Source: DATLFQ01 sp035540915
Lineage (GTDB): Bacteria; Actinomycetota; Acidimicrobiia; Acidimicrobiales; GCA-2861595
Assembly: GCA_035540915.1 (NCBI GenBank)
Contig: DATLFQ010000158.1
Coordinates: 1-21,249, forward strand
Direction: 5' to 3'
DNA: 21,249 nucleotides
Shown: positions 6,722 to 15,168 of the stretch, piece by piece
Position numbering within the stretch: the first letter of the stretch is position 1
Layout: the number at the start of each line of letters is the position of its first letter
Position numbers and translations under genes: made by a program
Notes under the pieces: generated by a model
What the model was told of the DNA's origin: nothing
The model's database searches: none
The model's input: only the letters and a program-made list of their open reading frames with translations

Positions 6722-7148
6722 GCAGCAGGAACTTGGCGACCCAGATGACGCCGTAGGTGACGATGACGGCGGCGTTCACGACCAGCGCCTGCACCAGGCG
6801 GCTCGACGACAGTTCGACGGCCTGGGACTCGGCCACGCCGGCGATCACCGTCGACACCACCAGGCTGGCGAACGCCACGATCCAGAACGGCGCCACCTCG
6901 CGCCACAGGTGCGACCGACCGCGTTTGCCCCACGTCCAGCGCCGGTTCAGCCAATACGACGGCACGCCGCCGGCGGCACAGGCGGCCACGTTGGCCGAGC
7001 GGGCCGTCCAATGAAAGCCGGCGAACAGCGTGAACAGCGTGATCTGGCTGACCACCAGGGAGACCACCGAAACCATGGCGTAACGGAACGCCTTGCGCCC
7101 GCCCGGCGTCTGAGCCTTGGCCCGCAAGGCGGCGACGGCGGTGCTCAC
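6675..7148 (-). CDS. GtrA-family membrane protein
   Basis: The 157-residue product has four predicted membrane helices: around AMVSVVSLVVSQITLFTLF, ANVAACAAGGVPSYWLN, WIVAFASLVVSTVIAGV and ALVVNAAVIVTYGVIWVAKF. The NRRWTW motif after helix two is typical of GtrA proteins, proposed to help flip or handle polyprenyl-linked sugars for cell-surface glycans. GTG at 7148 starts a basic N-terminus (STAVAALRAKAQ) and lies 35 bases after the fabI stop, so it is the last gene of the fatty-acid operon. The convergent lnt frame overlaps its end by 47 bases, an arrangement that could allow mutual antisense effects. The specific substrate is unknown. Confidence 0.85.
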   Translation of the reverse strand: MSTAVAALRAKAQTPGGRKAFRYAMVSVVSLVVSQITLFTLFAGFHWTARSANVAACAAGGVPSYWLNRRWTWGKRGRSHLWREVAPFWIVAFASLVVSTVIAGVAESQAVELSSSRLVQALVVNAAVIVTYGVIWVAKFLLLNVLFVTPPAEEAPA

Positions 7149-7183
7149 CCGTGCCAGCCTACGGGGAGGCGCCCGCCGCCCAC

Positions 7184-7951
7184 CTATGCGCCCATGGCGT
7201 GGTAGCCGCCGTCGACGTGGACCATCTCGCCGGTGGTGGCCGGGAACCAGTCCGACAGGAGGGCGACGGTGGCCCGGGCCACCGGGTCGGCATCGGTCAC
7301 GTCCCACCCGAGCGGCGCCCGTGCCGCCCACGCCTCCTCGAAGGAGTTGAACCCGGGGATGGACCGGGCCGCCACCGTCCGCAGCGGGCCGGCGGCGACC
7401 AGGTTGACGCGGATGCGGTGGGCGCCCAGGTCGCGGGCCAGGTACCGGGCGGTGGACTCCAGGGCCGCCTTTGCCACCCCCATCCAGTCGTACAGGGGCC
7501 ACGCCTTGGTGGCGTCGAAGTCGAGGGCGACGATGGAGCCGCCCTGGTCGGCCATCAGCGGCGCCGCCATGGCTGCCAGCGCCTTCAACGAGTACGCGGA
7601 GACGTGGAGAGCAGTGGCGACGTCGTCCCACCCGGCCCGCAGGATGTCGCCGCCCAGGCAGGCCTCAGGGGCGTAGCCGATGGCGTGGACCACGCCGTCC
7701 AGCCCGCCCCACCGCTCGCCCAACTCGTCCCCCAGCCGGGCCAGGTGGGCCGGGTCGGTCACGTCCAACTCCAGCACCTCGGGCGGGTCGGGCAGGCGAC
7801 GGGCGGCCCGCTGCGTCAGGCTCATGGGCCGCCCGAACGACGTGAGCACCACCGAGGCGCCCTGCTCCTGGGCCACCTTGGCCACCGAGAACGCGATGGA
7901 CGCCTCGGTCAGCACCCCGGTCACCACGATGCGCTTGCCGGCCAGCAGCAT
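7184..7951 (-). CDS. fabI: Enoyl-ACP reductase (NADH), InhA/FabI type
   Basis: This 255-residue short-chain dehydrogenase reduces enoyl-ACP, the last step of each type II fatty-acid cycle. The FabI/InhA nucleotide-binding start is TGVLTEASIAFSVA (11-24). The catalytic pair is Tyr154 and Lys161 in YDWMGVAK, the Y-x6-K spacing specific to enoyl reductases rather than ketoreductases. The wording YDWMGVAKAALEST and GFNSFEEAW resembles mycobacterial InhA. ATG 7951 is preceded by AGAAAGG with about seven bases spacing. The gene follows the carboxyltransferase gene after a 90-base gap containing a possible leader hairpin, and precedes the GtrA-like gene. It likely belongs to the fab operon but may have additional control. 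Confidence 0.95.
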   Translation of the reverse strand: MLLAGKRIVVTGVLTEASIAFSVAKVAQEQGASVVLTSFGRPMSLTQRAARRLPDPPEVLELDVTDPAHLARLGDELGERWGGLDGVVHAIGYAPEACLGGDILRAGWDDVATALHVSAYSLKALAAMAAPLMADQGGSIVALDFDATKAWPLYDWMGVAKAALESTARYLARDLGAHRIRVNLVAAGPLRTVAARSIPGFNSFEEAWAARAPLGWDVTDADPVARATVALLSDWFPATTGEMVHVDGGYHAMGA

Positions 7952-7969
7952 GTCAGGCCTTTCTGGGCG

Positions 7970-8035
7970 CCCGGGGGCGAACCGGTGTGCAAAGTGCGTG
8001 CCCTGGCGCGCGATATGGCACCAAGTTCGCCCGGG
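7970..8035 (-). promoter_or_regulatory. Possible leader hairpin upstream of fabI
   Basis: In the 90-base gap between the carboxyltransferase and fabI genes, the arms at 8035-8025 and 7982-7970 (minus strand) are complementary over 11 pairs with a two-base GG bulge: CCCGGGCGAAC and GTTCGCCCCCGGG, with a 42-base loop. It could affect transcription continuation or RNA stability. There is no U-tract, so it is not a classical terminator. Confidence 0.35.
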
Positions 8036-8041
8036 AGCGGG

Positions 8042-9391
<1,350 letters not shown>

Positions 9392-9393
9392 AC

Positions 9394-10650
9394 CTAGCTC
9401 GGCGCGGGGCCGAGGACGACGGTGGCGTTGTGGCCACCGAAGCCGAAGGAGTTCGAGACCACCGGGCCGGTGACGGCCCGGGGCTCGCCGGCGACGACGT
9501 CGATGTCCAGAGCCGGGTCGGTGCGGTCGTGGTTGGCGGTGGGCGGGACCAGGCCGGTCTGCATGGACAGCACGGCCGCCACGGCCTCGGCCGCGCCGGC
9601 CGCCCCGATGAGATGCCCGGTGACGCCCTTGATCGAGGTCACCGGAGGCCGGCTGCCGGCGAACACCTTGCCCATGGCCTCGGCCTCGGCGGCGTCGTTC
9701 AGCGGCGTCGACGTGCCGTGGGCGTTGACGTGGCCGATGTCAGAGGCCCCCAGGCCGGCGTCGTCCAGGGCCAGCTGCATGCAGGCGACGGCCCCGCTGC
9801 CGTCGGGCGAGGGCGCGGTGATGTGGTAGGCGTCGGAGTTGCGCCCGTAGCCCAGCACCTCCCCCAGGATCGTGGCGCCCCGAGCCCGGGCGTGGTCGAG
9901 GCGCTCCAGGACCAGGCAGGCCGCGCCCTCCCCCATCACGAACCCGTCTCGGTCGGGGTCGAAGGGCCGCGAGGCGCGGGCGGGGTCGTCGGACCGGGAC
10001 GACAGCGCGCCCATGCGGGCGAACGAGGCCATGGAGATCGGCGTGATCGCCGCCTCCGATCCGATGGCCAGCACGACGTCGGCGTCGCCCTCGCGGATGA
10101 GCCGGGCCGCCTCGCCGACCGCGTGGGTGCCGGCTGCGCACGCCGTCGTGATGCAGAAGTTCGGCCCGGTCAGGCGGCGGCCCATGGCCACCAGGGCGGC
10201 GGTGGCGTTGGCCATCATCATGGGGACCAGGAACGGGCTGACCCGGGCCGGGCCCTTCTCCCACAGGACCTGTTCCTCCTGCTCCTGGGTCCACAGGCCA
10301 CCCACGCCCGTCCCCGCCACGACCCCGCAGCGGCCCGGGTCGGCGGCCAGGTCGCCGGCGTGGTCAAGGGCGTCGCACGCCGCCCCGTACCCGAGCTGGC
10401 TGACACGGTCGGCCCGGCGGGCCTCCTTGTGGCCGAGGTAGGTGCCCGGGTCGAAGCCGGGCACCTCGCAGGCGAAGCCGACGGGGAGGGCGGACGCGTC
10501 GAAGCGGGTGATCGGCGCCGCCGTGGCCCGGGCTGCCAGCAGCGTGGCCCAGAAGGTGTCGAGGTCGGTGCCGGCCGGCGTCTTGACGCCCATCCCGGTG
10601 ACGGCGACGCGCGGCCGCCCCCGCCGGTCCAGGGCGGTCGTGTCGCTCAC
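9394..10650 (-). CDS. fabF: Beta-ketoacyl-ACP synthase II
   Basis: This 418-residue condensing enzyme elongates acyl chains with malonyl-ACP. The catalytic triad is Cys171 in TTACAAGTHA, His311 in NAHGTSTPLND and His346 in KGVTGHLIGAAG, and the C-terminal SNSFGFGGHNA is also present. Length is normal for FabF/KasA. GTG 10650 overlaps the acpP stop by four bases (GTGA), so translation is coupled to the carrier protein it uses. The stop is two bases before the carboxyltransferase start. Nothing is missing; standard housekeeping function is expected. Confidence 0.96.
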   Translation of the reverse strand: MSDTTALDRRGRPRVAVTGMGVKTPAGTDLDTFWATLLAARATAAPITRFDASALPVGFACEVPGFDPGTYLGHKEARRADRVSQLGYGAACDALDHAGDLAADPGRCGVVAGTGVGGLWTQEQEEQVLWEKGPARVSPFLVPMMMANATAALVAMGRRLTGPNFCITTACAAGTHAVGEAARLIREGDADVVLAIGSEAAITPISMASFARMGALSSRSDDPARASRPFDPDRDGFVMGEGAACLVLERLDHARARGATILGEVLGYGRNSDAYHITAPSPDGSGAVACMQLALDDAGLGASDIGHVNAHGTSTPLNDAAEAEAMGKVFAGSRPPVTSIKGVTGHLIGAAGAAEAVAAVLSMQTGLVPPTANHDRTDPALDIDVVAGEPRAVTGPVVSNSFGFGGHNATVVLGPAPS

Positions 10651-10901
10651 GTCGAGCGGACGGCCAGCTTGGCGACCACCACGTCGACGGCCTCGCCGAC
10701 GGTCTTGATGGCGCCCAGCTCGTCCTCGCCGATGGTGATGTCCAGCCGCTCCTCCAGCGCCATGACCAGCTCGACCAGGTCGAGGCTGTCGGCGTCGAGG
10801 TCGTCCTTGAAGTTGGCCTCCTCCACCACCGCGTCCGGCTCCACGCCGAGGACCTCGGTCGCCGCCTCGGCCAGCACCGCCCTGATCTCGCTCCGCTCCA
10901 T
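10647..10901 (-). CDS. acpP: Acyl carrier protein
   Basis: This 84-residue acidic helical carrier holds the growing acyl chain. Ser39 in DADSLDLVELVMALE is the phosphopantetheine attachment site, in the usual DSL motif. ATG 10901 was chosen over a longer in-frame start because the ACP fold begins here and a strong ribosome-binding region (GAGGAAAGGG) lies just upstream, the best in the operon. This fits the high ACP level cells need. It follows fabG after 34 bases and overlaps fabF by four bases. Confidence 0.96.
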   Translation of the reverse strand: MERSEIRAVLAEAATEVLGVEPDAVVEEANFKDDLDADSLDLVELVMALEERLDITIGEDELGAIKTVGEAVDVVVAKLAVRST

Positions 10902-10935
10902 GTCGTTCCCTTTCCTCGAAGTCCTCTTGAAAGTC

Positions 10936-11667
10936 CTAGTGCCCCATGCCCAGGCCGCCGTCGACCGGCACGACGGCACCGGTGACGTAGGAGGCCGCGT
11001 CCGAGCAGAGGAAGGCGATCACGCCCGCCACCTCCTCGGGGCGGCCCATCCGCCCCAGCGGCACGGCGCCCACCATCTCGGCCTGGCGCTCGGCGGACAG
11101 GGCCTCGGTCATGGAGGTGGCGATCGGGCCGGGTGCCACGACGTTGCAGGTTATGCCCCGCGACCCCATTTCCCTGGCGATCGAACGGGTGAGGCCGACG
11201 AGCCCGGCCTTGGCCGCCGCGTAGTTGACCTGGCCGGCCGAGCCCGACAGCCCCACCACCGAGCCGACGTTCACGATCCGCCCGAAGCGGCGCCGGGCCA
11301 TTGCGGGCAGGGCCCGGCGGATCGTGTGGAACGCGCCGTCCAGGCTGGTGGCCAGCACGCGGCGCCACTGGTCGTCGCCCATCCGGAGAGCCAGCCCGTC
11401 GCCGGTGACGCCGGCGTTGTTGACCAGGATCTCCACCGGCCCGACGGCCTCCTCGACCGTGGTGAAGGCGGCGGCGACCGCCGCCGGGTCGGTGACGTCG
11501 ATCTGCACGGCCACGCCGCCCACCTCGGCGGCCGACTTCTCCGCCGCGTCCCGGTTGCTGCCGTAGCCGACCGCCACCGCGTGGCCCGCCGCAGACAGCG
11601 CCGCCACCGTGGCCGCGCCGATGCCGCCCGACCCCCCCGTGACCAGGGCCACCCGGGGTCCGGTCAT
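10936..11667 (-). CDS. fabG: 3-oxoacyl-ACP reductase
   Basis: This 243-residue short-chain dehydrogenase performs the first reduction of the cycle using NADPH. It shows TGGSGGIG (10-17), NNAG (83-86), Ser136 in NVGSVVG and Tyr149/Lys153 in YAAAK. The fourth tetrad residue, normally Asn in TNLxGAF, is Ser108 in ATSLDGAF, an unusual substitution reached by a single base change. ATG 11667 overlaps the fabH stop in ATGA. The C-terminus VPVDGGLGMGH is typical. It sits between fabH and acpP. Role is confident from context; the Ser108 effect on rate is uncertain. Confidence 0.94.
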   Translation of the reverse strand: MTGPRVALVTGGSGGIGAATVAALSAAGHAVAVGYGSNRDAAEKSAAEVGGVAVQIDVTDPAAVAAAFTTVEEAVGPVEILVNNAGVTGDGLALRMGDDQWRRVLATSLDGAFHTIRRALPAMARRRFGRIVNVGSVVGLSGSAGQVNYAAAKAGLVGLTRSIAREMGSRGITCNVVAPGPIATSMTEALSAERQAEMVGAVPLGRMGRPEEVAGVIAFLCSDAASYVTGAVVPVDGGLGMGH

Positions 11668-12593
11668 GGCCGCTCCCACCGCACGACGGCGCTGGCCCAG
11701 GTCATGCCGGCGCCGAAGCCGGCCAGCAGCACGTGGTCGCCCGTGTGGAGGCGGCCGGCAGCGGCGGCCTCGGCCAGGGCGATGGGGATGGAGGCCGCGG
11801 AGGTGTTGCCGTACCGGTCGAGGTTCACGGCGGTGCGCTCCATCGGCACGCCCAGCCGGCTGCAGCACGCCTCGATGATGCGCACGTTGGCCTGGTGGGG
11901 GACGAACAGCGCCACGTCGGCCGGCCCGATGCCCGCCTTGGCCATCGCGATGGCACACGACTCGATCACCAGCCGCACGGCGCGGCGGAAGACCTCGCGG
12001 CCCTCCATGCGGATGTACCGGTCGCCGGCCGGGATCTCCAGCAGCGGGGCGGCCGAGCCGTCGCAGCCGAGGTGCCACGACAGGAGCCCACCCCTGGTCG
12101 AGGGGACCAGGACGGCGGCGCCGGCGCCGTCCCCGAACAGGATGCGCGTGCCCCGGTCGTCGGGATCGGTGATGCGGCTGAGGGTCTCGGTCCCGATCAG
12201 CAGCACCGGCTGGTCGGCGGCCATCCCGTTCGCCGCCACCAGGCCGTACACGAAGCCCGAGCACACCGCGCCGACGTCCATGGCCCCGCACCGCAGGCCG
12301 AGCATGTCCTGCACCAGCGCGGCGGTGGCCGGCATGGCCTGGGCCGGCGTGCAGGTGGCGACCAGCACCAGGCCGATGTCGCCCGGGGTGAGCCCGGCGT
12401 CCTTGATGGCCGCCGCGCCGGCCTGGGCCCCGAGCGTGGCCGAGTCCTCGTGGGGCCCGGCGATCCGCCGCTCCCGCATGCCGGTGCGCTCGACGATCCA
12501 TGCGTCGGTGGTGTCGAGCACCGCCTCGAGGTCGGCGTTGGTCAGGCGCTGGTCGGGCAGCGCGGTCCCGAGACCGGCGATGGCGAGGCCCAT
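11664..12593 (-). CDS. fabH: Beta-ketoacyl-ACP synthase III
   Basis: This 309-residue enzyme primes fatty-acid synthesis by condensing a starter acyl-CoA with malonyl-ACP. The triad is Cys111 in GAVCSGFVYGL, His233 in VPHQANVRII and Asn263 in DRYGNTSAASIP. The N-terminal IVERTGMRERRIA motif is typical. ATG 12593 lies 29 bases after the stop of the BCCP-like gene; no standard start upstream gives a better fit. It overlaps fabG by four bases. The starter (acetyl or branched) cannot be told from sequence by eye. Confidence 0.95.
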   Translation of the reverse strand: MGLAIAGLGTALPDQRLTNADLEAVLDTTDAWIVERTGMRERRIAGPHEDSATLGAQAGAAAIKDAGLTPGDIGLVLVATCTPAQAMPATAALVQDMLGLRCGAMDVGAVCSGFVYGLVAANGMAADQPVLLIGTETLSRITDPDDRGTRILFGDGAGAAVLVPSTRGGLLSWHLGCDGSAAPLLEIPAGDRYIRMEGREVFRRAVRLVIESCAIAMAKAGIGPADVALFVPHQANVRIIEACCSRLGVPMERTAVNLDRYGNTSAASIPIALAEAAAAGRLHTGDHVLLAGFGAGMTWASAVVRWERP

Positions 12594-12622
12594 GCGCGGC
12601 GGAGCGACCGGCGCGATCCTGC

Positions 12623-12919
12623 TCAGCCGACGCGCAGCCAGGCGACCGGCTGGCCCTGGCGCACGCGCTCGCCCGGATGGGCCATCAGGCCCATCAGGAA
12701 GCCCGAGAAGGCGGTCCGGACGGGATGGGCCTGGCCACGCGACTCGATCACGCCCACCACCTGGCCGGCGGTGACCTCCAAGCCGTCCGGGTCGGCCTCC
12801 AGATCGGAGAGGTCCACACCGCCGGGAGCCGGCTGGAAGACCCCGACCGCCGGGGCCAGGATCACCCGCTCGGGCACGCGCAGCTCCTCGCCGGTGGTAC
12901 CGGGAGCGGTCAGGGACAT
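12623..12919 (-). CDS. BCCP-like biotinyl/lipoyl-domain protein lacking any lysine
   Basis: The 98-residue product aligns by eye along the C-terminal domain of AccB. Residues ILAPAVGVFQPAP (20-32) match the S/A-PMVGTFY start and LEVTAGQVVGVIES (47-60) matches the strand leading to EAMKM. SGFLMGLMAHPGERVRQGQPV (72-92) matches the second half. The EAMKM biotinylation site is replaced by ESRGQ (59-63), and the whole protein contains no lysine, so biotin or lipoate cannot be attached. ATG 12919 has a strong AGGAGG about seven bases upstream and overlaps the fabD end by ten bases, so it is actively translated with fabD. It might be a structural or regulatory subunit, like the plant BADC proteins (lysine-less BCCP relatives that restrain acetyl-CoA carboxylase), or a partner of the carboxyltransferase-like protein. 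Function unknown. Confidence 0.8.
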   Translation of the reverse strand: MSLTAPGTTGEELRVPERVILAPAVGVFQPAPGGVDLSDLEADPDGLEVTAGQVVGVIESRGQAHPVRTAFSGFLMGLMAHPGERVRQGQPVAWLRVG

Positions 12920-13824
12920 GCAACGACCTCCTGCAGAGGGGACCCGATCGAACGGACCGGGATGGCGGGGACGATGCGGCGGGCCAGCCCGGCGAGGATC
13001 TCGCCCGGGCCGACCTCGACCAGCTCGGTGGCCCCAAGGGCGGCCATGGCCTCGACGGAGTGCCGCCAACGGACCGGTCGCACCAGGTGGTCGACCAGCC
13101 GAGACCGCCAGCCCGGCCCGTCGCCATGGGCGGTGGCGTCGTGGTTGGCCACCACCGGCACCGAGGGGTCGCCCAGCGGCACCGTGGCCAGGTCGGCGGA
13201 GAAGGCGGCGGCGGCCTCGGCCATCAAGGGGGTATGGAAGGCGCCGCCCACGGCCAGGCGGGTGACCCTGCGGACGCCGATCTCCGCCGCCCGGCCGCTC
13301 GCCGCCTCGACGCCGTCGGGCGTGCCGGCCACCACCACCTGGCCGGGGGCGTTGTCGTTGGCCACCCAGCAGGCACCGGGGGCGGCGTCGCACGCCCGCT
13401 CCGCCTGGTCGGTCGAGGCTCCCAGCAGCGCCGCCATCACGCCGGGGTGGCGGTCGGCGGCGGCCTGGGTGTGACGGGCCCGGGCGGCGGCCAATCGGAT
13501 GCCGTCGTCGAAGCGCAGCACCCCTGCGGCCAGCAGGGCGGTGACCTGCCCGAGCGAGTGACCGGCCATGGCGACGGGGGCCGGCACGGTGGGGCCCACG
13601 ACCTCCCAGGCCATCAGCGAGACGAGGAGGACGGCCAGCTGCGCATCCTCGGTCCGGTCGAGACCGGCGTCGGCGTCAAGCAGCAGGGCGGCCAGCTCCC
13701 GCTCGGGCCGGTCGAGGGCGGCGGCCGCCCGCTCGACGACGGACCAGGCCGGCTGGTCCCGCCACGGCGCGCCCAGGCCGGCGCGCTGGGCGCCCTGGCC
13801 GGGGAACATCACTGCGACGGGCAC
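12910..13824 (-). CDS. fabD: Malonyl-CoA:ACP transacylase
   Basis: This 304-residue acyltransferase loads malonyl groups onto ACP. It shows FPGQGAQ (7-13), the nucleophile Ser90 in GHSLGQ, an arginine in AAARARHTQ and catalytic His197 in GAFHTPLM. GHSLGQVTALLAAGVL has Gln where many FabD proteins have Glu, a conservative variant. GTG 13824 was chosen: it lies five bases after GGAGGG and directly before the FPGQG strand. A GTG at 13884 would add 20 unconserved residues. It is the first gene of the minus-strand fab operon; its upstream region is shared with the divergent MerR gene and contains a palindrome at 13919-13936. Confidence 0.93.
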   Translation of the reverse strand: MPVAVMFPGQGAQRAGLGAPWRDQPAWSVVERAAAALDRPERELAALLLDADAGLDRTEDAQLAVLLVSLMAWEVVGPTVPAPVAMAGHSLGQVTALLAAGVLRFDDGIRLAAARARHTQAAADRHPGVMAALLGASTDQAERACDAAPGACWVANDNAPGQVVVAGTPDGVEAASGRAAEIGVRRVTRLAVGGAFHTPLMAEAAAAFSADLATVPLGDPSVPVVANHDATAHGDGPGWRSRLVDHLVRPVRWRHSVEAMAALGATELVEVGPGEILAGLARRIVPAIPVRSIGSPLQEVVACP

Positions 13825-13918
13825 GGGCCCTCCACCTCTGGTTTCCACCTCTCGCCGGCCTGCATGCGACCGCTCCGACCCCACCCGGTCAACCTGGGTT
13901 ACCCGTTGCCGACGACTA

Positions 13919-13936
13919 TTAGACGGATTCGTCTAA
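13919..13936. promoter_or_regulatory. 18-bp palindromic operator between fabD and merR
   Basis: TTAGACG-GATT-CGTCTAA has two perfect seven-base half-sites around a four-base centre. Its right end overlaps a -10-like TAAGGT of the MerR gene, and it lies 95 bases before fabD. This is the expected place for a site bound by the MerR-type regulator encoded next door, to control itself and perhaps the fab operon. A TetR-type regulator elsewhere would also fit such symmetry. Confidence 0.6.
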
Positions 13937-13945
13937 GGTTCGCCC
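13934..13945 (+). promoter_or_regulatory. Possible leaderless -10 element of the MerR gene
   Basis: TAAGGT (13934-13939) fits TAnnnT and is followed by six bases and then the ATC proposed as start codon, the spacing of a leaderless transcript. A TTGCCG at 13906 is 22 bases upstream, too far for an ordinary promoter. MerR-type promoters do use long spacers (19-20), so activation by DNA distortion is conceivable. Confidence 0.35.
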
Positions 13946-14722
13946 ATCGAGTACCGCGTCGCCGAGTTGGCCGCAGCGGCCGGCATCAGCGTCGAGGCCC
14001 TGCGGTCCTACCAGTCCAAGCGCCTGCTTCCCCCACCCCGGCGCCAGGGCCGTGTGGCGTTGTACGGCCCCGCCCACCTCGACCGGCTGCGCACCATCTC
14101 GGATCTGAAGCGGCGCGGCCACTCGCTGCGGGCCATCCGCACCATGGTGGCCGAGGCCGGAGAGGCCGCCGCCCCGGGCGCCGCCGCCCGGCCGCACCGG
14201 GCGGCGGCGCCTGCGCCCGACACCAGCGAGCTGAGCCTGGCCGAGCTGGCCGAGCGGGCCCGCGTGCCGCCCGCGCTGGTCCGGTCGCTGGAGGCGTCGG
14301 GCGTCCTGCAGCCCCTGCGGGGCGACCGCGAGCGCCGGTACACCGCGGCCGACGTGCAGGCGGTGCGCATGCTCCAGAGCCTGGTCGGCGGAGGCGTACC
14401 GCTCGAGGAGTTCATGGAGGTGGCCCAGACCCAGATCGAGGCGGCCACCGCGGTGGCCGAGCGGGCCCTGTCGCTGTTCCTGATCTACGTCCGCCGGCCC
14501 CTGCTCGACCGCCGCCTGCCGCCGGCCGAGGAGGCGGACCGGCTGATGCACGCGTTCCGGATCATGCTCCAGGCGGCCACCGGCCTGATCGTCTACAACA
14601 TCCAGCGCACCATGTTGAACCGGGTGGAGGAGGAGATCGAGCGGCTGGGCACCGATGCGGAGCGCGAGGCGCTGCGCCGCGAGGTGGCGCGCCGCCGCTT
14701 CGAGACCGTGCCACCGTCGTGA
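13946..14722 (+). CDS. MerR-family regulator with two HTH domains, likely regulator of the fab genes
   Basis: Counting ATC 13946 as residue 1, the 258-residue protein has a first MerR HTH at about 2-68 (EYRVAELAAAAGISVEALR, then YQSKRLLPPPRR and LRAIRTMV). An Ala/Pro-rich linker (72-92) leads to a second HTH at about 95-165 (LSLAELAERARVPPALVR, then LEASGVLQPLRG and RRYTAADVQ). A helical C-terminus without Cys-based metal motifs follows. An in-frame TAA at 13934 leaves ATC as the only codon that keeps the first beta-strand and helix; the next standard start, TTG 13967, would delete EYRVAE. It overlaps fabZ by four bases and is divergent from fabD, with a palindrome between. Control of fatty-acid genes is inferred from position; the effector is unknown. 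Confidence 0.82.
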   Translation: MEYRVAELAAAAGISVEALRSYQSKRLLPPPRRQGRVALYGPAHLDRLRTISDLKRRGHSLRAIRTMVAEAGEAAAPGAAARPHRAAAPAPDTSELSLAELAERARVPPALVRSLEASGVLQPLRGDRERRYTAADVQAVRMLQSLVGGGVPLEEFMEVAQTQIEAATAVAERALSLFLIYVRRPLLDRRLPPAEEADRLMHAFRIMLQAATGLIVYNIQRTMLNRVEEEIERLGTDAEREALRREVARRRFETVPPS

Positions 14723-15168
14723 GCGCCGCCGCCGACGGCAACCTCGCCGACCTGCTGCCCCAGCAGCCGCCCTTCCGCTTCGTCGACACGGTGGACGAGT
14801 GCGAGCCGGGCCGCTCGGTCCTGGCCCGCTACCGACTGACCGGCCGGGAGGCGTTCCTCACCGGGCACTTCCCCGGCAATCCGGTCATGCCGGGGGTTTT
14901 GCAGCTGGAGGCGCTGGCCCAGACGGGCGCGGTGGCGGCGCTCGCCGACGAGCGCTTCGCCCACCTGCTGGCGCTGTTCGGCGGGGTGGACAAGGTCCGC
15001 TTCCGCCGGCTGGTCGTCCCGGGCGACGAACTGGTCCTTCGCATCACCATCGACCGCCTCTCGCCCCGGGGAGGGTGGGCCGACGGCACCGCCACCGTCG
15101 ACGGCGCCCTGTCGTGCGAGGCGCGCCTCCTGCTGGCGTTCGCGCCGGTCCCGGCGCCGGGGGGCTAG
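14719..15168 (+). CDS. fabZ: 3-hydroxyacyl-ACP dehydratase (FabZ-like)
   Basis: This 149-residue hot-dog-fold enzyme removes water from 3-hydroxyacyl-ACP. Active-site His50 is in GHFPGNPVMPGV and Glu64 in LQLEALAQTG, the standard FabZ arrangement, with the N-terminal LLPQQPPFRFVD. GTG 14719 overlaps the MerR stop in GTGA, so regulator and enzyme are translationally coupled. It supplies the one cycle enzyme missing from the divergent fab operon, completing the set. Its TAG stop shares the CTAG tetramer with the stop of the convergent small gene. Confidence 0.93.
   Translation: MSAAADGNLADLLPQQPPFRFVDTVDECEPGRSVLARYRLTGREAFLTGHFPGNPVMPGVLQLEALAQTGAVAALADERFAHLLALFGGVDKVRFRRLVVPGDELVLRITIDRLSPRGGWADGTATVDGALSCEARLLLAFAPVPAPGG

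Noticed and set aside
13060..14718. Long upstream extension of the fabZ frame
   Set aside because: It would run antisense through fabD and across the merR gene; fabZ proper starts at GTG 14719, coupled to the merR stop.
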